Shown here: piece by piece, positions 9,395 through 17,262 of the stretch
How positions within the stretch are numbered: position 1 is the stretch's first letter
Layout: every line of letters begins with the position of its first letter
Assembly: GCA_903928445.1 (NCBI GenBank)
Contig: CAIYRB010000091.1
Coordinates: 1 to 34,601, forward strand
Reading direction: 5' to 3'
Length of the DNA stretch: 34,601 nucleotides
Source of the DNA: an uncultured Pseudomonadota bacterium
GTDB taxonomy: Bacteria; Bdellovibrionota_B; Oligoflexia; Oligoflexales; CAIYRB01
Program-made: the position numbers and the translations under genes
Notes under the pieces: generated by a model
Databases searched by the model: none
What the model saw: only the letters and a program-made list of their open reading frames with translations
What the model was told of the DNA's origin: nothing

Positions 9395-10642
9395 TTATGC
9401 GCCCCCGGCCCCTGAAACCGGGACCGAAGCTGCACCTTTGAGGGCCGGATGGGCGGCAACGATCAACTCCGCAGCCGTCGCTGCGGCCATCCCTTTGAGC
9501 TGTTCGCGCATTTCCTCGAAACGCAGGCGCATCGCCTGGTTACGGGCGTGGTCCTGGAGCAGCGACAAGACCTCGTTGGCGACATCCAAGTAACTGAATT
9601 CCTGAAGGAATTCACGCACCAACGGAGTGCCTGCCATGAGGTTGACCAAGCTCGCGTAGGGCACCTTCACGACGCGCTTGGCGATTTGGTAGGTCAGCTC
9701 GGTCGTCGTGTAGACGACCACCAGCGGCGTACCAATCAGCGCGCACTCAAGGGTCGCCGTGCCAGAGGCGACGACCGCGACATCGGCGATCGCCATGATC
9801 TCGAGGCTCATTCCTCGAACAAAATGCAGTCCAGCCGCCTCCCAAGCGTCCACCTTCAAATCGAAGACCGTGCCTAGTGGTCGCGGCGTTAAGATGTGCC
9901 CAGAGGTGGAGCGCAGGACCTGCGCGATGGTCTCCATGTCGATGTTGGGGGAGACCGGAACGACAAATAAGGACTCAGGGAGCGCCTGTGCGACCAACTT
10001 TTGCACACCCACCAGGGTCGGCAAATTTAGCGCGATCTCAGAGACGCGGCTGCCGGGCAAGCAGGCAATCACCGGGCGATGTCCTGGCAAGCCGATAGAC
10101 GCCCGTTTAATGATCACTTTATCGATGCGATCCTTGAGCGGCGACCCGACGTAGCTGTAATTGACGCCGCGCGCTTTAAAGAACTCCTCCTCAAACGGGA
10201 GTATGCCCAAAACCATGTCAAAATTGGTGCGAAGCTGTTCGACCCGGCCTTCGCCCCAGGCCCACACCTTAGGCGCCACGTATTGATAGACCGGAACACC
10301 GCGCAGGTGCAGCTGCTCGCCGAGGCGCATATTAAAACCAGGATTATCGATCAGCACCGCAAAGCGCGGCTGCAGTTGGTCGACCCAGGCCAGTAAACGG
10401 GCCTCGAGCATGCGCAGACCGGCTAATTTTTTTAGGACCTCGGAGATGCCCATCACGCTTAGGGCCGAGGTGTGGGCGACCGCCTCAACCCTAGCCCGAG
10501 TCATCGCCTCACCGACGATGCCAAACGGCATGACCTTTGGCATCCGCTCACGCAGAGCTAGCGCCAACTCAGCGCCAAGCAGATCGCCCGAGTGCTCGCC
10601 GGCCGCGATAAAATAGGTGTCTTTGCGCTTACTCAGCGGCAA
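9395..10642 (-). CDS. lpxB: Lipid-A-disaccharide synthase LpxB
   Basis: 415 residues, glycosyltransferase family 19. LpxB joins UDP-2,3-diacylglucosamine and lipid X to form the beta-1,6 disaccharide of lipid A at the inner membrane face. Family blocks seen in order: AAGEHSGDLLGAEL at the N-terminus, VLIDNPGFNMRL, YVAPKVWAWGEGRV, LPFEEEFF, YVGSPLKD, ACLPGSRVSEI and the donor-binding SGTATLECALIGTPLVVVY. The start is TTG at 10642, overlapping the end of lpxA by 10 bases. A strong GGGGAG motif lies only 1 base before that TTG. This spacing would suit a CTG two codons later, so the exact start is uncertain although the frame is not. Confidence 0.95.
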   Translation of the reverse strand: MPLSKRKDTYFIAAGEHSGDLLGAELALALRERMPKVMPFGIVGEAMTRARVEAVAHTSALSVMGISEVLKKLAGLRMLEARLLAWVDQLQPRFAVLIDNPGFNMRLGEQLHLRGVPVYQYVAPKVWAWGEGRVEQLRTNFDMVLGILPFEEEFFKARGVNYSYVGSPLKDRIDKVIIKRASIGLPGHRPVIACLPGSRVSEIALNLPTLVGVQKLVAQALPESLFVVPVSPNIDMETIAQVLRSTSGHILTPRPLGTVFDLKVDAWEAAGLHFVRGMSLEIMAIADVAVVASGTATLECALIGTPLVVVYTTTELTYQIAKRVVKVPYASLVNLMAGTPLVREFLQEFSYLDVANEVLSLLQDHARNQAMRLRFEEMREQLKGMAAATAAELIVAAHPALKGAASVPVSGAGGA

Positions 10643-11466
10643 ACTCCCCGCTCACTTAGGCGTAAAAAGTCGATAAAGGACTGACGCTGGACGGATGGTG
10701 CAGTCTCCGCCTCCATCCTCAAGGTAGCATCATCGACCGTCAGACCTTCGCTATAAAGCAAACGATACATCGTCTTTAGGTCGCGTAGGGTATCCGCACT
10801 GAACCCGGAGCGACGCAGTCCCACGAGGTTCAGGCCATTGGGTGCGGCGCGGTCGCCCTGGACCAGGCAGTATGGCGGTACGTCCTGAACGACCATGCTG
10901 CCCCCGCCAATCATGGCTCGCGTGCCGATGCGACAGAACTGATGGATTCCCGACATGCCGCCGATAAAGGCGCGGTCGTGGATAGTGACGTGGCCAGCCA
11001 CTGAGACGCCATTGACCATGACGATATTGTCCCCAATGATGCAGTCATGGGCGATGTGCACATAGACCATCAGCAGATTGCGGCGGCCGATGACAGTACG
11101 GCCGCCGCCGCTGGTGGAGCCAATAGAGATATTGACGTATTGGCGGATCGAATTCTCTTCGCCGATCACTAGCTCGGCATCCTCACCGTCAAACTTCAGG
11201 TCCTGCGGCACCACCCCGAGGGTCGCGAACTGATAGACAACCGATCTTGCGCCAATGGTCGTCCGGTTTTCGACCGTCACATGCGAGGCGAGTCGCGCCC
11301 GGTCGCCGATCTTGACCTTTGGTCCAATGACACAATACGGGCCAATCACGACGCCTTGTCCCAGCTGCGCGCCACTCGCGACGATGGCCGTTGGATGCAC
11401 TTCGGTGGGCGCATGGGCGTCGGCGGCTGGAATATCCGCAAGGCTTAAATCCGGTTCCAAATTCAA
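10633..11466 (-). CDS. lpxA: UDP-N-acetylglucosamine acyltransferase LpxA
   Basis: 277 residues; first step of lipid A synthesis, transferring a hydroxyacyl chain from ACP to UDP-GlcNAc. The left-handed beta-helix is visible as hexapeptide repeats from about residue 24 to 200, and the catalytic His is H140 in VHIAHDC (His125 of E. coli). The GHV and IHQFC blocks also keep the substrate-binding histidines. The chain-length ruler position equivalent to E. coli Gly173 appears to be Gly (MIGGGS), which in known enzymes goes with longer acyl chains; that is an inference. About 20 N-terminal residues precede the usual start of the family, and the start codon is TTG at 11466. The gene overlaps lpxB by 10 bases. 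Confidence 0.95.
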   Translation of the reverse strand: MNLEPDLSLADIPAADAHAPTEVHPTAIVASGAQLGQGVVIGPYCVIGPKVKIGDRARLASHVTVENRTTIGARSVVYQFATLGVVPQDLKFDGEDAELVIGEENSIRQYVNISIGSTSGGGRTVIGRRNLLMVYVHIAHDCIIGDNIVMVNGVSVAGHVTIHDRAFIGGMSGIHQFCRIGTRAMIGGGSMVVQDVPPYCLVQGDRAAPNGLNLVGLRRSGFSADTLRDLKTMYRLLYSEGLTVDDATLRMEAETAPSVQRQSFIDFLRLSERGVCR

Positions 11467-11499
11467 TCCCTAAAAAAAGCACCGACGGCGGCGCGAGGC

Positions 11500-11949
11500 T
11501 TACTTGATATAGGCCGACAGCTTCACTTCTGCCGCGATTTCACCATTGACCGAACAGTCGGCCTCGAACCAAAAGAACGGCGGCCGACGCTTGACGATCC
11601 GGGCATTGAGAACCATCGTATCACCGGGTACCACCGGCCGGCGAAACCGGGCCTCGGAAATCTCCGTCAAATAGCACTGACTCAAACCGTCTGGGTGGCT
11701 TAAATGGCCCAAGACTGCGGCTGCCTGAGCAATGCCCTCGACAATCAGCACTCCTGGGAATACTGGATTGCCCGGAAAATGCCCGGCGAGAACGCCGTCG
11801 CTGATCGACACCTGCTTGATCGCCACGATGTTGACATTGGCTTCTAACTCGATGACTCGATCGATCAGCAGAAACGGGTAACGGTGGGGGATACACTTTT
11901 GAATTGCCAAGATGTCCATGGGCATCGTCGGCATAGCTTCACCGTTCAT
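11500..11949 (-). CDS. fabZ: 3-hydroxyacyl-ACP dehydratase FabZ
   Basis: 149 residues, single hot-dog fold. FabZ dehydrates beta-hydroxyacyl-ACP in fatty acid elongation and competes with LpxA for hydroxyacyl-ACP, which explains the conserved pairing of the two genes. Motifs: PHRYPFLLIDR near 21-31, and the catalytic segment GHFPGNPVFPGVLIVEG with His57 and Glu71 (His and Glu 14 apart, as in the family). Length is typical. It lies 33 bases upstream of lpxA and 18 bases downstream of skp in transcription order. In many proteobacteria lpxD separates skp from fabZ; here it does not. Confidence 0.97.
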   Translation of the reverse strand: MNGEAMPTMPMDILAIQKCIPHRYPFLLIDRVIELEANVNIVAIKQVSISDGVLAGHFPGNPVFPGVLIVEGIAQAAAVLGHLSHPDGLSQCYLTEISEARFRRPVVPGDTMVLNARIVKRRPPFFWFEADCSVNGEIAAEVKLSAYIK

Positions 11950-11967
11950 AGAGTGCCTCGAAAAAAG

Positions 11968-12543
11968 TCAGTGTTTCTTCTTGTCGTCAGCCTTAGCTTC
12001 GGGAGCCTTCTCGGGCGGCCGTTTCGCATATTCGGTAATCACGTCTTGGGTCAGATCCACCGGCGAATCGAGGTAGAGCAGTCCAGCGCTATTGGCTTCA
12101 AACACCCCAGTGAGCGTCCGCTTTCTGGCCAGCTGATCGACGACCTGAGCCACCTTCATGGCAATCGCCTGCGTCGCCTTTTGCTCTTTGCGTTTGATAT
12201 TCGCCTGAAACTCCATCTCGGCGTTGCGCAGGGTCATGAACTTTTCTTGAAACTCGGCCTGCTTTTTCATCCGGGCGTCTTCGCTCAAAAGCGCTGCCTG
12301 GTTCTTCCATTCCCCATTCATTTTATCGAGCTCTTCCTTTTGTTTGCCCAGCTCGGTCTCCTTCGCCTTGATCTCCTTCTCCAGAGCAGCCCGCGCAGCC
12401 TTGCCCTCCTCGACGGTGAGGATGACCTGTTGCATGTCGACCACGCCGAATTTGCCCGCCTGCGCCCTGGCCGGCACTGCACCTAGGACCAAGAAGGCGG
12501 CCATGGACCATGTACTACGCCGAATAGTCGTCACCACATTCAT
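11968..12543 (-). CDS. skp: OmpH/Skp-type periplasmic chaperone
   Basis: 191 residues. A signal peptide (about 1-28, ending ARAQA) precedes a short strand KFGVVDMQQVILTVEEGKAA typical of the family (usual form GVVDMQKVI). A long Lys/Glu/Gln-rich coiled coil (about 45-130) follows; in Skp it forms the tentacles that hold unfolded outer-membrane proteins in the periplasm. The C-terminal tail is unusually charged and low in complexity, ending DDKKKH. It sits directly after bamA, the usual place, and hands clients to the BAM complex. Sequence conservation in this family is low, so the call relies on architecture and position together. Confidence 0.9.
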   Translation of the reverse strand: MNVVTTIRRSTWSMAAFLVLGAVPARAQAGKFGVVDMQQVILTVEEGKAARAALEKEIKAKETELGKQKEELDKMNGEWKNQAALLSEDARMKKQAEFQEKFMTLRNAEMEFQANIKRKEQKATQAIAMKVAQVVDQLARKRTLTGVFEANSAGLLYLDSPVDLTQDVITEYAKRPPEKAPEAKADDKKKH

Positions 12544-12565
12544 CGCTTACCTCCGCTCAAGCCGG

Positions 12566-14965
12566 TTAATATCCAATATAGAAGATGATCTTCATATCAC
12601 CAAGTCTGCCGTTTTCGATCGGATAGGCCCACTCAAACCGAAACGGTGCGATGGGCGTGATCCAGCGGAAGCCAAAACCGACGTCGCGGTTGAGTTTGCT
12701 GAAGGAAATGCCCTCATAGTCGTCGTAGACACGGCCGACATCGGCAAAGACCAACGACTTGATCCCCGCCTCCGGAATCAGCGGCACGAAATACTCGAAC
12801 TGGAAGAATAGCTTTTTATCACCGCCCTTATTGATCGTGGTGGCAAAACCAGATGGTGCCTGCAGGAGGTTGAAGCGCGGCCCTAGATCGTAATAGTTCC
12901 AGCCGCGCAGGTCGTTGAAGCCGCCGAGCCGGTAGCGTTCAGAGAAGGGTACGGCACCGCTGCCATTTGGATAGATATAGCTGATCACCCCGTGGATCTT
13001 GAAGTAGGTCCGGTAAGTATCGGTAAAGTCCACCGGCAGATAGGCCGTCGCGTCGGCCGACGACTCCATATAGCGCTCGAAGCCGCGGAGAATGGGCCCC
13101 CCGGTAAAGTTCTGACTGAGGGTGAAGTCCGTACCGGAGGTCGGGTCCATGTTGTTGTCGACACTGCTTCGCAGCAGGCTGAAGATGACGCTGGAAGCGA
13201 CCCCCTGCTCGACAAAGCGCGGCAAAATATAGGTGTTGCCGCTGTCGCGAGAGATCTTTTGCAGCCGGTAGGTGGCGCGCAGCGTCAGCAGCTCATAGAC
13301 TCGCCGCCCGACGAACACCGAGGCACCGACGCGGCGCTCGGTGACGAGACTCTCATCTAGGTACTTGATCTCTTGGTTGCTGTAGAAGCCATTGATCCCG
13401 GCGAGCCAGAGGCTGTCATTGACGCGCGGATCGGAGAAGCCAGTATCCAACGAGTAGTTGCGATCACCGTTCCATTTGCCGGTGAAGTTGACCATCCAGC
13501 CACGTCCGGACTGGTTGCGCTCATCGTACCGCCCCTGACCAAACACCTGCGAGCCGACCGAGCCGGTGGCCGAGTTCGGGGTGAAGCCGACCGCCGCCTG
13601 CAGCTGCCCAGTTGGCTTTTCTTTGACCTTAATGTTGAGGTTGAGCAGGTTCTGCTGCTGCTCGTCGCGCTCCTTGATGATCTGGACTTCCTCGAAGAAG
13701 CCGAGGCGATTGACGTTGGCCTTGGTGCTGGTCAGCCGCGTCCCGCTATAGAGCTCACTATCGGCGACGTCAAACTCGCGACGGATGACGTTGTCGCGGG
13801 TTTTGGTGTTACCGATGATGACCATCTTACCGAAATAAACCTTTTCGCCCTTGGTGATCTCATAATTGAGCGCCACCAAGCGCTTGTCGCGGTCAAAGGC
13901 CGTCTTCGGATTGACATCGGCATAGGCATAGCCAAGGTCACCGTACTTGTCCGTCAGCGTCTCGATGTCTTTGGTAAAGCGCGAGTAGCGAAACAACTCG
14001 CCGACCTTTAGCTTCATCGGGTCGATCAGCTCCGGCTTGGTAAAGAGCAAATCACCGCTAACATCCAGCGAGCCAACGCTGTACTGCAAGCCCTCCTCGA
14101 CCTGAAAGGTCAAACGCACATAGTCGCGGTCGATATCAAGAAACTGGAAGGGCTTAGCGACCTTGACCTCGGCAAAACCCTGATCGCGGTAGATGTAGGC
14201 AATGTATTCCAGGTCGCGCTTAACGAAGTCTTCCTGATACAGCGAGGCCGAGCTAAAGGCACTGCTGCGGGTTAAGGGCTTTGAAGCTAGGCCTGGAGCA
14301 CCATTGATGATTTCGGCAGTGCTGAAATAGTGATTACCGAGGATCTCCACCGAGCCGACGAGGACCTTGCCGCCCTCATCGATATGGTAGGTCAAGGCCA
14401 CATCGTTCGGCCCTTTCGGATCAATCGTGTAGGTGACCTTGGCGAGGTAGTAGCCCTTTTCGGCATACTGCTTCTCGATCATGCGCACATCGGCGGTGAT
14501 GGTCGCCTCATTGACGATCGTGTAGATCTTGGTCTCTAGCTTCTCTTTGAGCGTATCCTCGGTGATCTCGCTGTTGCCCTCAAAGGCGATCGCGGTGATC
14601 GCCGGCTTTTCCTTGACCTCGACAATCAGCTGCACGCCACCGCTCATCGGCTTGGAATACAAGCGAACATCGGAAAAATAACCAAGCTCGTAAAGAGCGC
14701 GGATGTCGCCAGCGGTCGAATCCTTCTTTAACGGCTCGCCCTTGCGGCTTTTTAATAGGGCGATAATCGCGTCACTCTCGACCTTGGCATTGCCGCGCAC
14801 GACGATGTCTTCGACGATGGGCCCAGTCGGAATCACCGCCGGGGCTTCGCCCGGCGGCAGCGCCTGCGCCCAGCTCTGGCGGCCGCCCAAGAAGGTGGCC
14901 CCGAACAAGCAGAGTACAAGCGGCAGCGCCGCGCCAGTCCATTTGGGCAAAAGAAAGTTCTTCAA
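12566..14965 (-). CDS. bamA: Outer membrane protein assembly factor BamA
   Basis: 799 residues, Omp85 family. A signal peptide (about 1-35, ending SWAQA) is followed by five POTRA domains (about 45-450; each ends in the usual GYF/GYY-x-V pattern, for example YELGYFSDVRLY and YAEKGYYLAKV) and a 16-strand beta-barrel (about 455-799). It inserts beta-barrel proteins into the outer membrane. The conserved loop-6 motif, normally V/I-R-G-F/Y, reads LRGW here (near residue 687, in GFNDLRGWNYYDLG), and the last residue is Tyr in IFYIGY. The start is TTG at 14965, overlapping the TGA of lolD, with GGGGGA about 9 bases upstream. Confidence 0.97.
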   Translation of the reverse strand: MKNFLLPKWTGAALPLVLCLFGATFLGGRQSWAQALPPGEAPAVIPTGPIVEDIVVRGNAKVESDAIIALLKSRKGEPLKKDSTAGDIRALYELGYFSDVRLYSKPMSGGVQLIVEVKEKPAITAIAFEGNSEITEDTLKEKLETKIYTIVNEATITADVRMIEKQYAEKGYYLAKVTYTIDPKGPNDVALTYHIDEGGKVLVGSVEILGNHYFSTAEIINGAPGLASKPLTRSSAFSSASLYQEDFVKRDLEYIAYIYRDQGFAEVKVAKPFQFLDIDRDYVRLTFQVEEGLQYSVGSLDVSGDLLFTKPELIDPMKLKVGELFRYSRFTKDIETLTDKYGDLGYAYADVNPKTAFDRDKRLVALNYEITKGEKVYFGKMVIIGNTKTRDNVIRREFDVADSELYSGTRLTSTKANVNRLGFFEEVQIIKERDEQQQNLLNLNIKVKEKPTGQLQAAVGFTPNSATGSVGSQVFGQGRYDERNQSGRGWMVNFTGKWNGDRNYSLDTGFSDPRVNDSLWLAGINGFYSNQEIKYLDESLVTERRVGASVFVGRRVYELLTLRATYRLQKISRDSGNTYILPRFVEQGVASSVIFSLLRSSVDNNMDPTSGTDFTLSQNFTGGPILRGFERYMESSADATAYLPVDFTDTYRTYFKIHGVISYIYPNGSGAVPFSERYRLGGFNDLRGWNYYDLGPRFNLLQAPSGFATTINKGGDKKLFFQFEYFVPLIPEAGIKSLVFADVGRVYDDYEGISFSKLNRDVGFGFRWITPIAPFRFEWAYPIENGRLGDMKIIFYIGY

Positions 14966-15696
14966 TGGGTAAAATCCCCCTGGATGACGCGGCCGTCCTC
15001 CATGATCACCTGCGACGGCAGGCGTCTGGCTAAATCCAGGTCGTGGGTGACCAATATCATCGTCACATGGTTCTCGCGGCAGATGTGCATGAGGAGCTCT
15101 TGAATTTCATGGCTGGTCTTTTGGTCGAGATTTCCGGTCGGCTCGTCGGCTAATAGAATCGGCGGCGCCATAATGAGGGCACGCGCAATGGCGACCCGCT
15201 GCTGCTCGCCCCCGGACAGTTCGCCAGGTCGGTGATTAAGACGGGCGCCTAGACCGACAGCGCTCAGCAATTTACGCGCCCGGTCCTGCACGGCGGCATG
15301 CGGCGCTCCAGCGATGAGGCCGGGCAACATGACGTTTTCACTGGCGGAGAACTCCCCCAGCAGGTTGTTCATTTGAAAGACAAAGCCAACGGAACTATTG
15401 CGAAACTGCGACGCGACCAGGTCGGTCATGGTCGAGACTTCGGTGCCATGCAGCAGCACTTGGCCGCTCGTCGGCTGATCAAGAGTCCCCAGGATATGGA
15501 GCAGGGTGCTCTTACCGGATCCGCTTTTGCCGGTCAAAGCGACGATGCTTCCCGCTGGAACCTTCAAATCGACTCCGCGCAGTGCTTCCACATCGACCGG
15601 TCCGACCCGATACGATTTACGGACATCGCGGACGACAATGCTGTAGTCGCGCCGCGCTGCTTCTGAAGGTAAATCATCTTTCCCTATCTCGACCAA
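14962..15696 (-). CDS. lolD: Lipoprotein-releasing ABC ATPase LolD
   Basis: 244 residues. LolD powers the LolC/E membrane complex that extracts mature lipoproteins from the inner membrane and passes them to LolA. Walker [10 protein letters not shown] (about 55-63) is followed by the LolD-like [13 protein letters not shown], signature [15 protein letters not shown], Walker [13 protein letters not shown] and the switch His in LVTHD. The start is TTG at 15696 with GAGGTG about 5 bases upstream, 19 bases after lolC ends. MacB-type ATPases are close relatives; the lolC neighbour and the bamA context favour LolD. Confidence 0.94.
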   Translation of the reverse strand: MVEIGKDDLPSEAARRDYSIVVRDVRKSYRVGPVDVEALRGVDLKVPAGSIVALTGKSGSGKSTLLHILGTLDQPTSGQVLLHGTEVSTMTDLVASQFRNSSVGFVFQMNNLLGEFSASENVMLPGLIAGAPHAAVQDRARKLLSAVGLGARLNHRPGELSGGEQQRVAIARALIMAPPILLADEPTGNLDQKTSHEIQELLMHICRENHVTMILVTHDLDLARRLPSQVIMEDGRVIQGDFTH

Positions 15697-15715
15697 TCGA
15701 CACCTCGGTTTGCAT

Positions 15716-17062
15716 TCACAAATAGCGCAGGCCCTGTCCTGGGTCCTGCTTTGAAGCCGTCAGCGCCGGATAAGTCGAAGCCAGCAGGCTAAAGACCCAG
15801 GCGCACACACAGATGATGCCGTAGTCGAGCCACAGCCATTTACACGGTAGCGACCTTAGGTGATACACCCCTGCCGGCAGGGGGATGAACTGAAAGCTCT
15901 TAATCAAAGCGCAGATCACCAGGCCAAAAGCCAAGCCGATGACAATACCTAGAGTGCCAATGGTAAACCCATGCGCCAAATACAGCTTGGTGATATCGAG
16001 GCGATTCATGCCGAGAGAGCGCAGCAAGCTGACCTGACCGCGTTTGTGGAAGACGGTCATCATCATCGTGCCGCTAATGGAGAAGGCCGCGACGATAACG
16101 ATCAGCATGAGGATCAAGCTCATGGCGAACTTCTCTAGCTTCAGTGCAAACAACAAGGATTTGTTCGCTGTCTCCCAGGTCAAAGGCGTCAGACCATCGA
16201 GACCAGCTTCAGCATGCGGATAGGCGTTTTGCTCAGCGGCGCCAAAGGCGCGATCGACGATGCGCTGGACCTGCAGCGGATTCGGCACATTGACCGCCAC
16301 TCCTGAAACATACTCGTCGGTATCGAGCGAACTATCATAGTCGGGGAGGAATTTACGGCCTTCGGCCAAACTCAGCACGGCCCACTTCGCATCGAAGTTG
16401 AACAAGCCGGTGCGGAATTTGCCGCATACGACGTAGGAGCGTGACACGGTGCCGCCACCCAGAGCGGTATCGACGTTGACCTGGGGCGAGAGGACGATGA
16501 TTTCGTCACCGACGTCGGCGCCAAGCTGCTCCGCCAACTGCTCACCCAGCATGATACCCGGGTGCCGGATGTTGCTATCCCAGTTAGCCGACAGTGGATG
16601 ACTTTTGGCGATGCAGCGCATCTCACCCTCGATCACGGCCGCTCCGCCAAAGCCCCACAGGTGCTTGTCGCGGCTGGAGTCGACGCCAAACAAAATCCCC
16701 GCAGTCAGGTGCTGACGCTGCTTGAGGACCACATCGGCTTGGGTGAAGGGCTCGATGTCGCTAGCCTCGGGAAAGGCGTGCTTAAACGCCGACAAGGGAT
16801 GCTGCTTAAGCCCGAAGCCGGCCTGCGCATTGGTCGCCATCACCTCAAGATTAGGCTGGCCACGCAGCATCTTGTCGCGCAGATCCTGCTCGAAACCACC
16901 CATGACGGAAAGCACGATGATGAGCGCTGCGACGCCGATGGCGACACCGAAGATCGACACCACCGTCATGAACGACAGGCCGCCACGGCGACCACGCGCG
17001 ATCAGGTTTCGCCAGGCAATCCATGCGATATAGACTTTAGATGGAGTGCGCCCTGCGGTCAT
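15716..17062 (-). CDS. lolC: Lipoprotein-releasing system membrane subunit LolC/LolE
   Basis: 448 residues from the ATG at 17062; a TTG at 17080 would add six. There are four membrane segments: one near the N-terminus (FMTVVSIFGVAIGVAALIIV) and three in the last 130 residues, separated by a periplasmic domain of about 240 residues. This MacB-like permease topology with the opening IAWRNLIARGRRG...S is typical of LolC/LolE. Only one such gene is present, so the complex may use two copies of this protein (LolF-like) instead of the LolC/LolE heterodimer of enteric bacteria; that is an inference. It is somewhat longer than E. coli LolC. It is the first gene of the envelope operon, behind the promoter at 17148-17177. 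Confidence 0.92.
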   Translation of the reverse strand: MTAGRTPSKVYIAWIAWRNLIARGRRGGLSFMTVVSIFGVAIGVAALIIVLSVMGGFEQDLRDKMLRGQPNLEVMATNAQAGFGLKQHPLSAFKHAFPEASDIEPFTQADVVLKQRQHLTAGILFGVDSSRDKHLWGFGGAAVIEGEMRCIAKSHPLSANWDSNIRHPGIMLGEQLAEQLGADVGDEIIVLSPQVNVDTALGGGTVSRSYVVCGKFRTGLFNFDAKWAVLSLAEGRKFLPDYDSSLDTDEYVSGVAVNVPNPLQVQRIVDRAFGAAEQNAYPHAEAGLDGLTPLTWETANKSLLFALKLEKFAMSLILMLIVIVAAFSISGTMMMTVFHKRGQVSLLRSLGMNRLDITKLYLAHGFTIGTLGIVIGLAFGLVICALIKSFQFIPLPAGVYHLRSLPCKWLWLDYGIICVCAWVFSLLASTYPALTASKQDPGQGLRYL

Positions 17063-17147
17063 CGACACCAGTTCCGACAAAGGATAGCGTTCAGGAAAAA
17101 GACCAACGACCAGAGAATTGGTTACGATATGTCTCGCTTAGCCGCCC

Positions 17148-17177
17148 ATATTAGGTTGCTTTCGCCTTGCATTTCAA
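17148..17177 (-). promoter_or_regulatory. Promoter of the lol-bam-lpx operon
   Basis: On the minus strand, TTGAAA (complement of 17172-17177) lies 18 bases before TAATAT (complement of 17148-17153). The start would fall near 17141, about 80 bases before lolC. It shares the intergenic space with the divergent lipoprotein promoter, so the two may influence each other. Confidence 0.5.
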
Positions 17178-17201
17178 CCATAGTCGTCTCATTCAAGCTC
17201 A

Positions 17202-17239
17202 GATAATTTTTTGTCTTCGTGTTCCATATGGATATGGAA
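17202..17239 (+). promoter_or_regulatory. Lipoprotein operon promoter -10 and perfect palindromic operator
   Basis: GATAAT at 17202-17207 is a good -10 element; a -35 element is not clear, which is common at activated promoters. About 15 bases downstream lies a perfect palindrome, TTCCATAT-GG-ATATGGAA (17222-17239), near +8 to +26 of the expected transcript and 24 bases before the ATG at 17263. Its size and symmetry fit a dimeric repressor site. An RNA hairpin is less likely because the loop would be only two bases. Confidence 0.45.
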
Positions 17240-17262
17240 TGACTTCAAACAGGGAGGATCCG

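Noticed and set aside
13373..14011. 212-codon open frame antisense to bamA
   Set aside because: It lies wholly inside bamA, has no binding site, and mirrors the GC-rich third positions of the real gene.
16562..17206. 214-codon plus-strand frame over the start of lolC
   Set aside because: It crosses lolC coding sequence and its promoter; composition is that of a shadow frame.
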